Positions 1 through 7,819 of a DNA stretch of 48,008 nucleotides are shown one piece after another. The DNA is from CAZXEJ01 sp964639895 (GTDB lineage Bacteria; Desulfobacterota_D; UBA1144; Nemesobacterales; JADFKM01). The notes under the pieces were generated by a model. It was not told the origin of the DNA. It ran no database searches and saw only the letters and a program-made list of their open reading frames with translations. The DNA lies in contig CAZXEJ010000016.1 of NCBI GenBank assembly GCA_964639895.1, positions 1 to 48,008 on the forward strand. The letters run 5' to 3'. Position 1 is the first letter of the stretch. The number at the start of each line of letters is the position of its first letter. The position numbers were made by a program, and so were the translations under genes.

Positions 1-486
1 GTGGGATGGATAAGCGCTGGTGCCGAGAGCGGCAGCCCGCGAGCACCGGGCCGCACACACACTCGCCCGACGCCCCTACACCCCGCACCCTTACTCCGTA
101 GCAAGTACACACTTCCCCGCTCACGGCCTCGACCCGAAATCCCCTCCCATGCAGAGGGAAGGCCGGGCCTAAGGGGCAACCGGCACATACCCCGTACCGG
201 GCCGCACGCACAACATGTCCGCTTCCGGCCGCGCCGCGTACCACCCCCCACCCCTCCACGAACCCCACGCGATCACGTCTCCACGCCACCCACCACCAGT
301 AGAGAGGGCCATCCCCCCGCGCGTGCCCGAAGGAGACCGGGCACGGCGACAAGGGAACGTGTTCACTCGTGGGCTCAATCCGCAGGGCTCACCGTCACTT
401 CCCGGCCGGCATGGAGAAGGTAATCGCAGTTGTAGCGGTAATCCCTCCACCGCGGGTGGGCCGCTCCGTGCGGGGCCTAGGGGGGA
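1..486. other. Non-coding spacer, C-rich on the plus strand
   Basis: This stretch lies beyond the stop codon of mqnE. I see no convincing gene: the open frames in it are low-complexity Pro/Arg/Gly-rich translations typical of random GC-rich DNA. The plus strand is strikingly G-poor; I counted 31 C to 8 G in bases 61-120. I found no tRNA arms, no hairpin with a T-tract, and no promoter I would defend. Confidence 0.6.
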
Positions 487-1593
487 TCAGTTGTAGACTG
501 CCACCACGTTGTAGAGCGCGTCACGCTCTACGGGGACGAAGCCCGCATCCCTTATCATGCGCTTGAAGAACTCGCGCGTGTGGCCGACCTCGGACGAAGC
601 ACCCGCGTCGTGGATGATCTTCTCCCTGACGATGGTGCCGTCGGCGTCGTCGCAGCCGAAGTGGAGGGCCACCTGGGCGGTCTTCTCGCCCAAGGTGACC
701 CAGTAGGCCTTTATATGGGGGAAGTTGTCCAAGTACAGGCGTGCCAGCGCATGGACTTTGAGGTCGTATGAGCCCGGGTACGGCCCCACGTCGCTCATCC
801 GGGTGTTCTCGGGCTGGAACAGGACGGGGATGAAGGCGAAGAAACCGCCGGTCTCGTCCTGCAGCGTGCGAAGGCGCTCGAAGTGGTCCACCACGTGGTG
901 GGGCTCCTCGATGTGTCCGTAGAGGATGGTCGCGTTCGAAGGGATGCCCACCTCGTGGGCCGTCCGGTGGATGTCGATCCACTGTAGGGACTGCGTCTTG
1001 GGGGCGCAGATCTTGCGGCGTATCTCCTCGGCGAAGATCTCGGCCCCGCCGCCGGGCAGGGCGTCGACGCCGGCCTCCTTCATCCGCAGCAGCACTTCCC
1101 TGTGGCCGAGTCCGCTTATGTCGCTGAACCAGTCGATCTCGACGGCGGTGAACGCCTTTACATGGACGGAGGGGTAGTGTTCCTTTATGGAGCGCACTAT
1201 GCGCAGGTAGTGCTCGAACGGCCAATCGGGATGTAGGCCGCCCACGATGTGTACCTCGCGGAGCTCGTCGTCGAGCATCTCCACTATCTGCTCCACGGTA
1301 AGCTCGTAGGCGTCGGCCGACTTGCGGGTCTTGCCGAAGGCGCAGAACTTGCACGAGATGGCGCAGATGTTCGTGGGGTTGACGTGGCGGTTCACGACGA
1401 AGTAGACCCGGTCGCCCTCGCGCCGCCTCTTGGCGTAGTCGGCCAGCAGGCCCACGGCGCAGAGGTCGTCGGTCTCAAGTATGGCGAGGCCGTCTTCGAA
1501 ATCGAGCCTCTTTCCCGCGACGACCTTGTCCGCTACGTCGAGGATCTTCCGGTCGTGTGCGTATCTCTCGAGTCGCTCCAATAGTCCTTCCAT
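487..1593 (-). CDS. mqnE: Aminofutalosine synthase MqnE (radical SAM)
   Basis: MqnE joins 3-[(1-carboxyvinyl)oxy]benzoate to a SAM-derived 5'-deoxyadenosyl radical to give aminofutalosine, an early step of futalosine-route menaquinone synthesis in the cytosol. The 368-residue protein has the radical SAM cluster CAISCKFC (C77, C81, C84), followed by GGLHPDWP, FTAVEIDW and LPGGGAEIF, all typical of MqnE. The related MqnC is the main alternative, but these motifs fit MqnE better. The ATG at 1593 is chosen because it has a GAGAGGG ribosome site upstream and begins the family-like N-terminus MEGLLERLERY. A longer frame reaches 1650 but adds a non-conserved basic stretch. The start overlaps the end of mqnL by 61 bases, so translation is probably coupled. 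It is the last gene of the minus-strand mqn operon. Confidence 0.92.
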   Translation of the reverse strand: MEGLLERLERYAHDRKILDVADKVVAGKRLDFEDGLAILETDDLCAVGLLADYAKRRREGDRVYFVVNRHVNPTNICAISCKFCAFGKTRKSADAYELTVEQIVEMLDDELREVHIVGGLHPDWPFEHYLRIVRSIKEHYPSVHVKAFTAVEIDWFSDISGLGHREVLLRMKEAGVDALPGGGAEIFAEEIRRKICAPKTQSLQWIDIHRTAHEVGIPSNATILYGHIEEPHHVVDHFERLRTLQDETGGFFAFIPVLFQPENTRMSDVGPYPGSYDLKVHALARLYLDNFPHIKAYWVTLGEKTAQVALHFGCDDADGTIVREKIIHDAGASSEVGHTREFFKRMIRDAGFVPVERDALYNVVAVYN

Positions 1594-3344
1594 CTCGCGC
1601 TCACCCTCTCGACCACGTCTGCACTCATCTCCATGACGGGAGGATACCATTTTTTCATCGTGGCATCCACCCCCATCCGCCCCTCGTAGCGGACGGCCGA
1701 ACCATGAAGCGACGTGTGCTCGAAGAAGACGTCCAGGTAGGGATCGAACCGGGTGAACATCCCCCAGATGAGCTCCGTATCGTCGGCAAGATCGATGTCC
1801 TCGCTCTGGGCGACGACGATGCGCACCCCCTCGTAGCCGGGCACCTGGAACAGCTCGCCTATGGTCTCGCGGGGCCGCTCCCTGACCTTGAGGTGGAGCA
1901 TCCCGCCGGGAAGGAGCCTCCAGTCGAGGACATGGGGCAACTTCTCCCTCGGGTCGGGCACCTCGTCGGGAGGTGGCGGCACCCCGGGGCGGGGCGAGGA
2001 GCGGCGCGTCGCGTTGATGCCCATCTTGCTACCCACGTGCATGCGCCCGCTGGTGAAATCGAGCGTATCGAGCGGCGCCAAGGGGATGAGGAGGAAGTCC
2101 TCACGGGGATCGAAGTTCCTCCCTATCTCTTCGACCACGCGGCCGAAGTCGCGGGGGTCGACGTCGGCCGATACGGTGATCATGCACTTGGTGAGCAACA
2201 ACTGCCCCGTACCCCAGAGGGCGAGCATCGCCTTCACACCCCCGCGCGGGTAGCGCTCGTCGACCGCCACGACCAGCAGGTTGTGGAACCCCGCCTCCGG
2301 GTAGGCCCACATGTCCTTCACCTCGGGCTGCACTATCCGTATGAGGGGCGAGAACATCTCGGCCGCGGCCATCCCCAGGAACACGTCCTCCTTGGGCGGC
2401 TTGCCAACGACCGTGGCCGGATAGACGGCGTTGCGCCTCCTCGTTACGCGGCGCGCCCTGAAGACGGGGAACTGCGCCTCCATGGAGTAGTAGCCGAAGT
2501 GGTCGCCGAAGGGGCCCTCGGTACGCCTCTCCTCCTGCGGCACCACACCTTCGATCACCAGCTCGGCGTCGGCCGGCACGCGCATCCCCAGCGTGCGCGC
2601 CTTTACCATGGGGATGGGTTCTCCCCGCAGGTAGCCTGCAAACGCCACCTCGTCCATTCCGTCGGGCAGAGGAGCGATGGCGCTGAATATGAGGCGGGGG
2701 TCGCCCCCCAGGACGACGGCCGCCTCGAGCGGGCGGCCCAGGCGCGCGGCCTCGTGGTAGTGGGCGGCCCCGCCCTTGTGGGGGTGCCAGTGCATGCCGG
2801 TGGTCTCGTCGTCGAACACTTGCATCCGGTAGACGCCCAGGTTGCGCCCTCCGCCGGCGGGGCTCTCGGTCTGGACCAGGCCAAGCGTTATGAACCTGCC
2901 GCCGTCGAGCGGCCAGCACTTTATGGCTGGCAGGCGCGTGAGCGCGGGCGGCTCAACCACCTCCTGTACACTCCCGCACCTCACCGTGCGCACCCGCATG
3001 TGGCGCAGCCTCGCAATCCGGGGCAGGGCCGCGAAAAGGGCCCTCAGCGAAGGAGGCTGCAGCCGCTCGAACAGCTCGACCAGCTCTTCGCCCACGTGTC
3101 GCGGCTTGCACCCCAGGGCCAACTCCACACGCTCCTCGGTGCCGAACAGGTTTATGACGAGCGGCAGCTCGGCACCGCGCACGTTCTCGAACAGAAGCGC
3201 CGGCCCACCCTCCTTGATCACCCTGGAGGCTATCTCCGTTATCTCGAGCTCAGGGTCAACCTCGGCCCGTATGCGCACGAGCTCGCCCCGCTCCTCGAGC
3301 AGCGCGAGAAACCCCTGCAGGTCTGAGAACCTTTTCCTTGCCAT
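1533..3344 (-). CDS. mqnL: UbiD-family decarboxylase of menaquinone synthesis (MqnL type)
   Basis: A 603-residue UbiD-family decarboxylase that uses prenylated FMN. In futalosine-route organisms this family removes the carboxylate from the prenylated 6-naphthoate intermediate. The sequence has the N-terminal region FSDLQGFLALLEERGELVRI, the metal/cofactor region MHWHPHKGGA, and the conserved EGPFGDHFGYYS motif near the middle. At about 600 residues it is longer than E. coli UbiD, as is usual for the menaquinone subfamily (TIGR03701-like). The ATG at 3344 has GGGGTGA a few bases upstream. It follows ubiX, which makes its cofactor, after a 137-base gap. The assignment to menaquinone rather than ubiquinone rests on the adjacent mqnE. 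Confidence 0.88.
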   Translation of the reverse strand: MARKRFSDLQGFLALLEERGELVRIRAEVDPELEITEIASRVIKEGGPALLFENVRGAELPLVINLFGTEERVELALGCKPRHVGEELVELFERLQPPSLRALFAALPRIARLRHMRVRTVRCGSVQEVVEPPALTRLPAIKCWPLDGGRFITLGLVQTESPAGGGRNLGVYRMQVFDDETTGMHWHPHKGGAAHYHEAARLGRPLEAAVVLGGDPRLIFSAIAPLPDGMDEVAFAGYLRGEPIPMVKARTLGMRVPADAELVIEGVVPQEERRTEGPFGDHFGYYSMEAQFPVFRARRVTRRRNAVYPATVVGKPPKEDVFLGMAAAEMFSPLIRIVQPEVKDMWAYPEAGFHNLLVVAVDERYPRGGVKAMLALWGTGQLLLTKCMITVSADVDPRDFGRVVEEIGRNFDPREDFLLIPLAPLDTLDFTSGRMHVGSKMGINATRRSSPRPGVPPPPDEVPDPREKLPHVLDWRLLPGGMLHLKVRERPRETIGELFQVPGYEGVRIVVAQSEDIDLADDTELIWGMFTRFDPYLDVFFEHTSLHGSAVRYEGRMGVDATMKKWYPPVMEMSADVVERVSARWKDYWSDSRDTHTTGRSST

Positions 3345-3481
3345 CCGGCTTCACCCCTACCTGAATGCTTCGACCTCTGGTCTGGAACGCGGCGCCGAAG
3401 GGGAACCGCATGGGCCGAGCGCCGGCTGGCCGCAGACAGCCACACGGCGGCCCAGGCCGCCCTTGCCCCTCGGCCAGCCCC

Positions 3482-4036
3482 CTACTCGAGCTCCTCGGCG
3501 CGCCAGCCGCGGCCGTCGGCGGCCGCCCCTATGTGTGCCAGCACCTTGTCGACGTAGCCCTCCACCAGCTGGTCCACCGTCTCGGGCCTCATGTAGTGCG
3601 GAGGGCAGATAGGCATCACGACGGCGCCCAGCCGGGCCAGACGCAGGGCGTTCTCGAGGGCGATGGGATCGAGCGGGGTCTCACGGAGTGCCAGTATGAG
3701 GCGGCGCTTCTCCTTGAGCGCCACGCTCGCCACCCTTGTGATGAGGGTGTCGGCGATGCCGGAGGCGATCTTGGCCATCGTAGATATCGTACACGGCATC
3801 ACCACCAAGGAATCGAAGTGGTTGCTTCCGGACGAAAGAGGGCTGGCCAGATCCCAGTCCTCGAACGTCTTCGTGGCCCACTTGGTTATCTCCTCGAGCT
3901 TCACCCCGAGCTCTTCGTGCATCACCCGCTTGCCCCACTTGGTCACGATGAGGTATTTCTCGCCCGGGCAGCGGCGGAGGAAGTCGACCGCGTAGATGGA
4001 ACCCGAAGCCCCTGTGACGCCTAGGACCGTGCGCAT
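3482..4036 (-). CDS. ubiX: UbiX-family flavin prenyltransferase (MqnM type)
   Basis: This enzyme prenylates FMN to make the prFMN cofactor that the neighbouring UbiD-family decarboxylase needs. The 184-residue protein starts MRTVLGVTGASGSIYAVDF, the Rossmann-like FMN-binding start of UbiX. It contains VMPCTISTMAKIASGIADTL and the basic/Pro-rich loop EKRRLILALRETP found in the family, and ends near CPPHYMRPETVDQLV. The ATG at 4036 is two bases after the stop of mqnP (TGA at 4041-4039), so the two genes are probably translationally coupled. The same frame stays open far upstream, but that part lies over mqnP and is not this protein. Confidence 0.93.
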   Translation of the reverse strand: MRTVLGVTGASGSIYAVDFLRRCPGEKYLIVTKWGKRVMHEELGVKLEEITKWATKTFEDWDLASPLSSGSNHFDSLVVMPCTISTMAKIASGIADTLITRVASVALKEKRRLILALRETPLDPIALENALRLARLGAVVMPICPPHYMRPETVDQLVEGYVDKVLAHIGAAADGRGWRAEELE

Positions 4037-4038
4037 CC

Positions 4039-4884
4039 TCAGCCTAAGTATATCGCAGAGAGTACGAAAAGGAAAACCACGAAGCCGAGGGCGGCGTTTA
4101 TCTTGAAGAAGGCGAGTTCGACGTCGTCTACCAGCCTGTGCTCGAGGTAGAGCAGCACGCCCACTGCGATGAGCAGGCCCAACGTGGGAAGCGACGCCGC
4201 ATCCAGCGCAGGAAGCAGCGCCGCAAGGAAGGCGAAGGCCACGGCGTGCATAAGCGCCGCCGCCCTGAGCGCACGGCTGCGTCCGAGGCGTACGACGAGC
4301 GAGTGGACGCCGTGTGTGCGGTCGAACTGCTCGTCGAGTGTGGCGTAGATGACGTCGAACCCCGCTACCCAGAACAGGGTGAACAGTCCCAGCAGTACGG
4401 CGGGGCCGAGTCTCTCGAGCGAGCATGCGGCCGCCACGTATCCGCCTACGGGCGCGAGCCCCAGCGCCGCACCTACGCCCAGGTGGCAGAGGGGGGTGAA
4501 GCGCTTCATGTAGGGGTAGATGACGAAAACGGCGAGCGGGACGGGCGAGAGCTTGAAGACGAGGGGGCATATGGCGTAGGCCGACCCGGCATAGACGGCC
4601 ACAGCCGCGGCGACGAGAGCAAGGGACTCGCCCAGAGTGATGCGCCCTGCAGGGAGCTCCCGCGAGCGGGTGCGTGGGTTTAGGGCGTCCAGCCCGCGGT
4701 CGATGATGCGGTTGAGCGCGAGGGCCGCCGTGCGGGCCGAGGCAGCCGCAAGCAGTATGAGCGCGAGCACGCCGTAGGGGGGCACACCGCCGACGGCCAG
4801 GAACGCCCCGGCCAGTACCATGGGCAGGGAGAACACCGTGTGCTCGAGCTTGACGAAGCGGACGTAGTCTGCGAGTTTTGCCAT
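4039..4884 (-). CDS. mqnP: UbiA-family prenyltransferase (MqnP type)
   Basis: An integral membrane prenyltransferase of 281 residues that attaches the polyprenyl tail to the naphthoate ring during menaquinone synthesis. The first Asp-rich region is NRIIDRGLDALNPRTRSREL (about residues 58-77) and the second is DVIYATLDEQFD. The rest is mostly hydrophobic helices, about eight or nine. The ATG at 4884 begins MAKLADYVRFVKLEHTVFSL, the usual family start; a longer frame to 5013 crosses the predicted promoter and is rejected. It is the first gene of the mqnP-ubiX-mqnL-mqnE operon. 4-Hydroxybenzoate prenyltransferase is the alternative on sequence alone, but the context favours MqnP. Confidence 0.88.
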   Translation of the reverse strand: MAKLADYVRFVKLEHTVFSLPMVLAGAFLAVGGVPPYGVLALILLAAASARTAALALNRIIDRGLDALNPRTRSRELPAGRITLGESLALVAAAVAVYAGSAYAICPLVFKLSPVPLAVFVIYPYMKRFTPLCHLGVGAALGLAPVGGYVAAACSLERLGPAVLLGLFTLFWVAGFDVIYATLDEQFDRTHGVHSLVVRLGRSRALRAAALMHAVAFAFLAALLPALDAASLPTLGLLIAVGVLLYLEHRLVDDVELAFFKINAALGFVVFLFVLSAIYLG

Positions 4885-4900
4885 GGCGCCGTGATCTGAG

Positions 4901-4929
4901 ATTGTACCAACACGGGGCACAACTTTCGA
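4901..4929 (-). promoter_or_regulatory. Sigma-70 type promoter for the mqn operon
   Basis: Read on the minus strand, a TCGAAA -35 (4929-4924) and a TACAAT -10 (4906-4901) are separated by exactly 17 bases. Transcription would start near 4894, leaving a leader of about 10 bases before the mqnP ATG at 4884. I see no Shine-Dalgarno sequence in that leader. Confidence 0.5.
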
Positions 4930-5740
4930 CCTCGGGCGGTAAAGCGGGGCGCCGAGGGGAAAGGCGGTCGCGCCAGGGAAAGCGGAGGCGGCGTCACACG
5001 CATACCCCCCCATCGAAGTCGGGATCGCATCCCCCCACTACGGGCGGCGGCCGCACACACCACAACGGTAGGGGGCCGCAGCCACCACCTCGGTGAGGAG
5101 GGGACGCGAGGGGATACGCGCAGCCGCACGAGGCGAAGGGTATGGGATGAAAACCCGGTCACGACCCTTCGATCCCCACCCTCCCGAGTGGGAGATCCCC
5201 CCACCCCGACGCCCAAGGAAACCGCCAGCCGCAGCCGCGCCTCCTGCAGCACCCCCTCCCGGCCGCCTGCACGTACGACGCGCCCGCGACGGCTTCCATC
5301 CGGGGGTGCGGAATGGTGTGCGGGAGACGCTCCCCCCGGGGCGTCGAGCCGCAGGTGGAGTGACGGGCCTACCCTACCCACGGCTCAGGGGCGGCACGCA
5401 CCAGCGAGCACACCCCATCCCCCCACGCCGATGGGCGACGGTTAGCCGAGCAGCCACTCCCCCCCGCCGTCCTTCCTCTTTGCGGCCGGTACAGCACCTG
5501 CAGCCCGGCGGCGAGCGGCCGTCCCCTTCCCCCGTAAGGACGGCACACCCTGGAGGAGTGCGCCGCGGCTTCAACCGCTTCGTCCGAGCCGGGGGGGCAA
5601 CACAAGTGCCATCACACCCACGACACAACCCTCACGGGGACGGGACTTGCGGAAAGATGCAGAACGACGCGCCCCCTGGGCGTCTGGCCGCCGCGTCATG
5701 GGCGGAAGGCGACCTGGTCGGGGCCGACCAACCTCACGCG
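4930..5740. other. Long non-coding spacer between mqnP and mraZ
   Basis: About 800 GC-rich bases in a divergent gap. The longest open frame (5093-5743, plus) translates to Pro/Arg/Gly-rich low-complexity sequence with no domain, so I do not call it. I saw no tRNA, riboswitch signature or terminator. From about 5741 the base composition turns A+T-rich and the mraZ promoter begins. Confidence 0.55.
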
Positions 5741-5858
5741 TAACATTAAGTTCCCCTTTTATCGTCCCATATTCATTACACAACGTCCCGCCTCCTGTGG
5801 GAAGGTCTCGCGGCGGGCTTCTCGTCGGTCACAACATGGCTAAAAGTTTGGAAAATTG

Positions 5859-5869
5859 TTTGGTCCAAA
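5859..5869. promoter_or_regulatory. Palindrome TTTGGTCCAAA just upstream of the mraZ -35
   Basis: A perfect 5+1+5 palindrome ends two bases before the -35 hexamer of the mraZ promoter, inside an A+T-rich island in otherwise GC-rich DNA. The position would suit an activator or repressor site. No regulator can be named from the sequence. Confidence 0.3.
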
Positions 5870-5871
5870 TA

Positions 5872-5900
5872 TTGACAAAAGGGGTTATGTTTTATATGTT
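5872..5900 (+). promoter_or_regulatory. Sigma-70 promoter of the dcw cluster
   Basis: A consensus TTGACA (5872-5877), a 17-base spacer and TATGTT (5895-5900; four of six matches) lie in an A+T-rich island. The predicted start near 5907 falls inside the first MraZ box, so bound MraZ would block initiation. Confidence 0.7.
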
Positions 5901-5904
5901 GTAG

Positions 5905-5941
5905 GAAGTGGCATAAAGTGGTATAAAGGTGCAAGAAGTCG
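5905..5941 (+). promoter_or_regulatory. MraZ operator 1: four boxes at 10-base spacing
   Basis: Four heptamers start exactly 10 bases apart: GAAGTGG at 5905, AAAGTGG at 5915, AAAGGTG at 5925 and GAAGTCG at 5935, each separated by three bases. MraZ proteins are known to bind short GTGG-type boxes repeated once per helical turn upstream of their own gene. The boxes cover the predicted transcription start. Confidence 0.8.
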
Positions 5942-6027
5942 CATAGACGTAGCGGGGGACAGAACGGGGCCTTCTCCGGGCAATAACTGCAAAAACCGGC
6001 GCGGACCACTGCCTACTACCAGAGGGA

Positions 6028-6044
6028 GAAGTGGTATAAAGTGG
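6028..6044 (+). promoter_or_regulatory. MraZ operator 2: two boxes at the mraZ start
   Basis: GAAGTGG (6028-6034) and AAAGTGG (6038-6044) repeat the 10-base spacing of operator 1 about 120 bases downstream. The second box contains a possible GTG start (6041) in frame with mraZ and lies 17 bases before the ATG at 6062. The location could allow looping between the two box groups or a roadblock after initiation. Confidence 0.65.
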
Positions 6045-6061
6045 CATCCCCGACCAGCTTG

Positions 6062-6508
6062 ATGTTCAGAGGCAGGTACGAGCACCGCATGACCGACAAG
6101 GGTCGTGTCAGCATCCCCTCGCGGTTCCGCGAGGTGCTCAAGCAGAAGTACCGCGACGAGACGCTCATAGTGACCAATTTCGACCGCTGTCTCGCGGCCT
6201 ATCCGGTCAAGGAGTGGATGGAGATAGAGAGGAAGGTGTCCCATCTTCCCCAGTTCAAGCCCGAGGTGATAACGTTCCTCCGCTATCTGATGGGCGGAGC
6301 GGTCGAGTGCCCCATCGACGGCCAGGGGCGGATACTGATTCCCCCGTCGCTGCGCACCCACGCCCGGCTCCAGCGCGAGGTGGTGATGCTGGGTATGCTC
6401 ACCCGCTTCGAGATCTGGTCCAAGGAGGTGTGGGAGAAGGAGGAGGCCCAGAAGGGGTTCGAGGAGTTCAGGCGAAGCAGTGAAGTTCTGGTAGGAGAGG
6501 GACTATAA
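6062..6508 (+). CDS. mraZ: MraZ transcriptional regulator
   Basis: MraZ is an AbrB-fold DNA-binding protein that forms rings and represses the dcw operon. The 148-residue protein starts MFRGRYEHRMTDKGRVSIPS, matching the usual MFRG...DKGR start of the family. The second swapped-hairpin repeat is near GQGRILIPPSLR. I chose the ATG at 6062 on this family start. An in-frame GTG at 6041 would add seven residues (MASPTSL) and has AGGGAG 12 bases upstream, so the start is not settled. MraZ boxes lie both at the promoter and directly before the start, indicating self-repression. The stop is two bases before rsmH. Confidence 0.92.
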   Translation: MFRGRYEHRMTDKGRVSIPSRFREVLKQKYRDETLIVTNFDRCLAAYPVKEWMEIERKVSHLPQFKPEVITFLRYLMGGAVECPIDGQGRILIPPSLRTHARLQREVVMLGMLTRFEIWSKEVWEKEEAQKGFEEFRRSSEVLVGEGL

Positions 6509-6510
6509 CA

Positions 6511-7470
6511 TTGTGGAGGTCTGCATACAAGATCACGTATCCGTTGCATACATCGGTGATGCTCCATGAGGCCATGGAGCTGCTCTCGCCCGTGGCGGGA
6601 GGCCTCTACGTGGACGCCACGCTGGGGATGGGGGGCTACGCGGAGGCCATACTCGAGCTCACGGGAGGTGAGGCGCGCGTAATAGGGATGGACGTCGATC
6701 CCGACTCGATCGAGGCGGCCCGCGGTAGGCTTTCGCGGTGGGGCGAAGCGGTAGAATACGTGGCCGAGAACTTCGCCCGCATCGAGGACGTGCTCGCCGA
6801 GAGGGGGATCGAGCGTGTCGACGGCATAGTGGCCGATCTCGGCATATCGTCGTACCAGCTCGAGTGCGGCGGACGCGGGTTCAGCTTCCTGCGCGACGAG
6901 CCTCTCGACATGAGGATGGACCCGAGGCTCGAGCGCTCGGCCGCCGACCTGGTGAACCGCTCGACGGTGGAGGAGTTGTGCCGGATAATCAAGCGCTACG
7001 GCGAGGAGAGGTGGGCGAGCCGCATAGCGCGCGAGATCGTGCGGCGACGCAAGGAAAAACCGATCGAGACGTCCCTCGAGCTGGCCTCGCTCGTATCGCG
7101 GGCCATACCGCGCAAGTTCCATCCGCGCGGCATCCACCCGGCCACGCGCACGTTCCAGGCCCTGCGCATCGAGGTAAACCGTGAGCTCGACAACCTGCGC
7201 ACCTTCATGGCAACGGCCCCATTGTTGCTGCGCAAGGGCGGCAGGATAGTGGTGGTCACCTTCCATTCCCTCGAGGATCGTGTAGTCAAGCGCGGGTTCA
7301 AGAGGCTGGCGTCGCCGTGTACGTGCCCGCCCGACCTGCCCGTCTGCGTGTGCAACAAAAAACAGGTGCTCCGGGTGCTGACCCCCTCGCCGCTTACGCC
7401 GGGGATGGAAGAGTGCATGGAGAACAGGCGCGCCCGCAGCGCCAAGCTGCGCGCGGCCGAGAGGATATGA
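6511..7470 (+). CDS. rsmH: 16S rRNA (cytosine-1402-N4) methyltransferase RsmH
   Basis: RsmH (MraW) methylates N4 of C1402 in 16S rRNA using SAM. The 319-residue protein carries HTSVMLHEAMELL, the SAM-binding VDATLGMGGYAEAIL, the DLGISSYQLE motif, FHPRGIHPATRTFQALRIE and VVTFHSLEDRVVKR, all diagnostic. The start is taken as TTG at 6511, which has AGGAGAGG ten bases upstream; a TTG at 6544 and an ATG at 6559 are also in frame and would begin at the conserved HTSVM region. It sits second in the cluster, its usual place, and its stop is one base before ftsL. Confidence 0.95.
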   Translation: MWRSAYKITYPLHTSVMLHEAMELLSPVAGGLYVDATLGMGGYAEAILELTGGEARVIGMDVDPDSIEAARGRLSRWGEAVEYVAENFARIEDVLAERGIERVDGIVADLGISSYQLECGGRGFSFLRDEPLDMRMDPRLERSAADLVNRSTVEELCRIIKRYGEERWASRIAREIVRRRKEKPIETSLELASLVSRAIPRKFHPRGIHPATRTFQALRIEVNRELDNLRTFMATAPLLLRKGGRIVVVTFHSLEDRVVKRGFKRLASPCTCPPDLPVCVCNKKQVLRVLTPSPLTPGMEECMENRRARSAKLRAAERI

Positions 7471-7471
7471 G

Positions 7472-7819
7472 ATGAGCACCGTCGTCACCGTCGAAGACAA
7501 GATGAGGCGTTCGTTCGTGCCGCACGCGACCTACGTGCGCAGGATAGTGTTCTTCCTCCTGGTCTCTCTCCTCCTGGCGCTCGCCTATCTCAAGCTCAAG
7601 AACGAGCAGATGAGGCTCGGATACGAGATATCGCGCAACAATGAGCTGCAACAGAAGCTCGAGCGGGAGAACGCCGCCCTGAGCGCCCGGTACGTCGAGC
7701 TCAGCTCCCCGCTGCGCCTCGGCCGCCTGGGCAGGCAGATGGGGTTCCACTATCCCACCCAGGAAGACGTCATCTACATCGAGCAGAAAACCGTCGTCGG
7801 CGAGAGGGATGGCAAGTAG
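7472..7819 (+). CDS. ftsL: FtsL-like cell division protein
   Basis: A 115-residue bitopic membrane protein: a basic cytoplasmic N-terminus, one transmembrane helix (about residues 25-41, IVFFLLVSLLLALAYLK), then a periplasmic heptad-rich coiled coil (EISRNNELQQKLERENAAL). This architecture and the position between rsmH and ftsI identify FtsL, which links FtsI and FtsW to FtsQ in the divisome. Sequence identity in FtsL is always low, so the call rests on architecture and context. The end overlaps ftsI by 11 bases. Confidence 0.8.
   Translation: MSTVVTVEDKMRRSFVPHATYVRRIVFFLLVSLLLALAYLKLKNEQMRLGYEISRNNELQQKLERENAALSARYVELSSPLRLGRLGRQMGFHYPTQEDVIYIEQKTVVGERDGK

Noticed and set aside
5093..5743. 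216-codon open frame before mraZ
   Set aside because: The translation is low-complexity Pro/Arg/Gly, overlaps other open frames, and has no ribosome site or recognisable domain.
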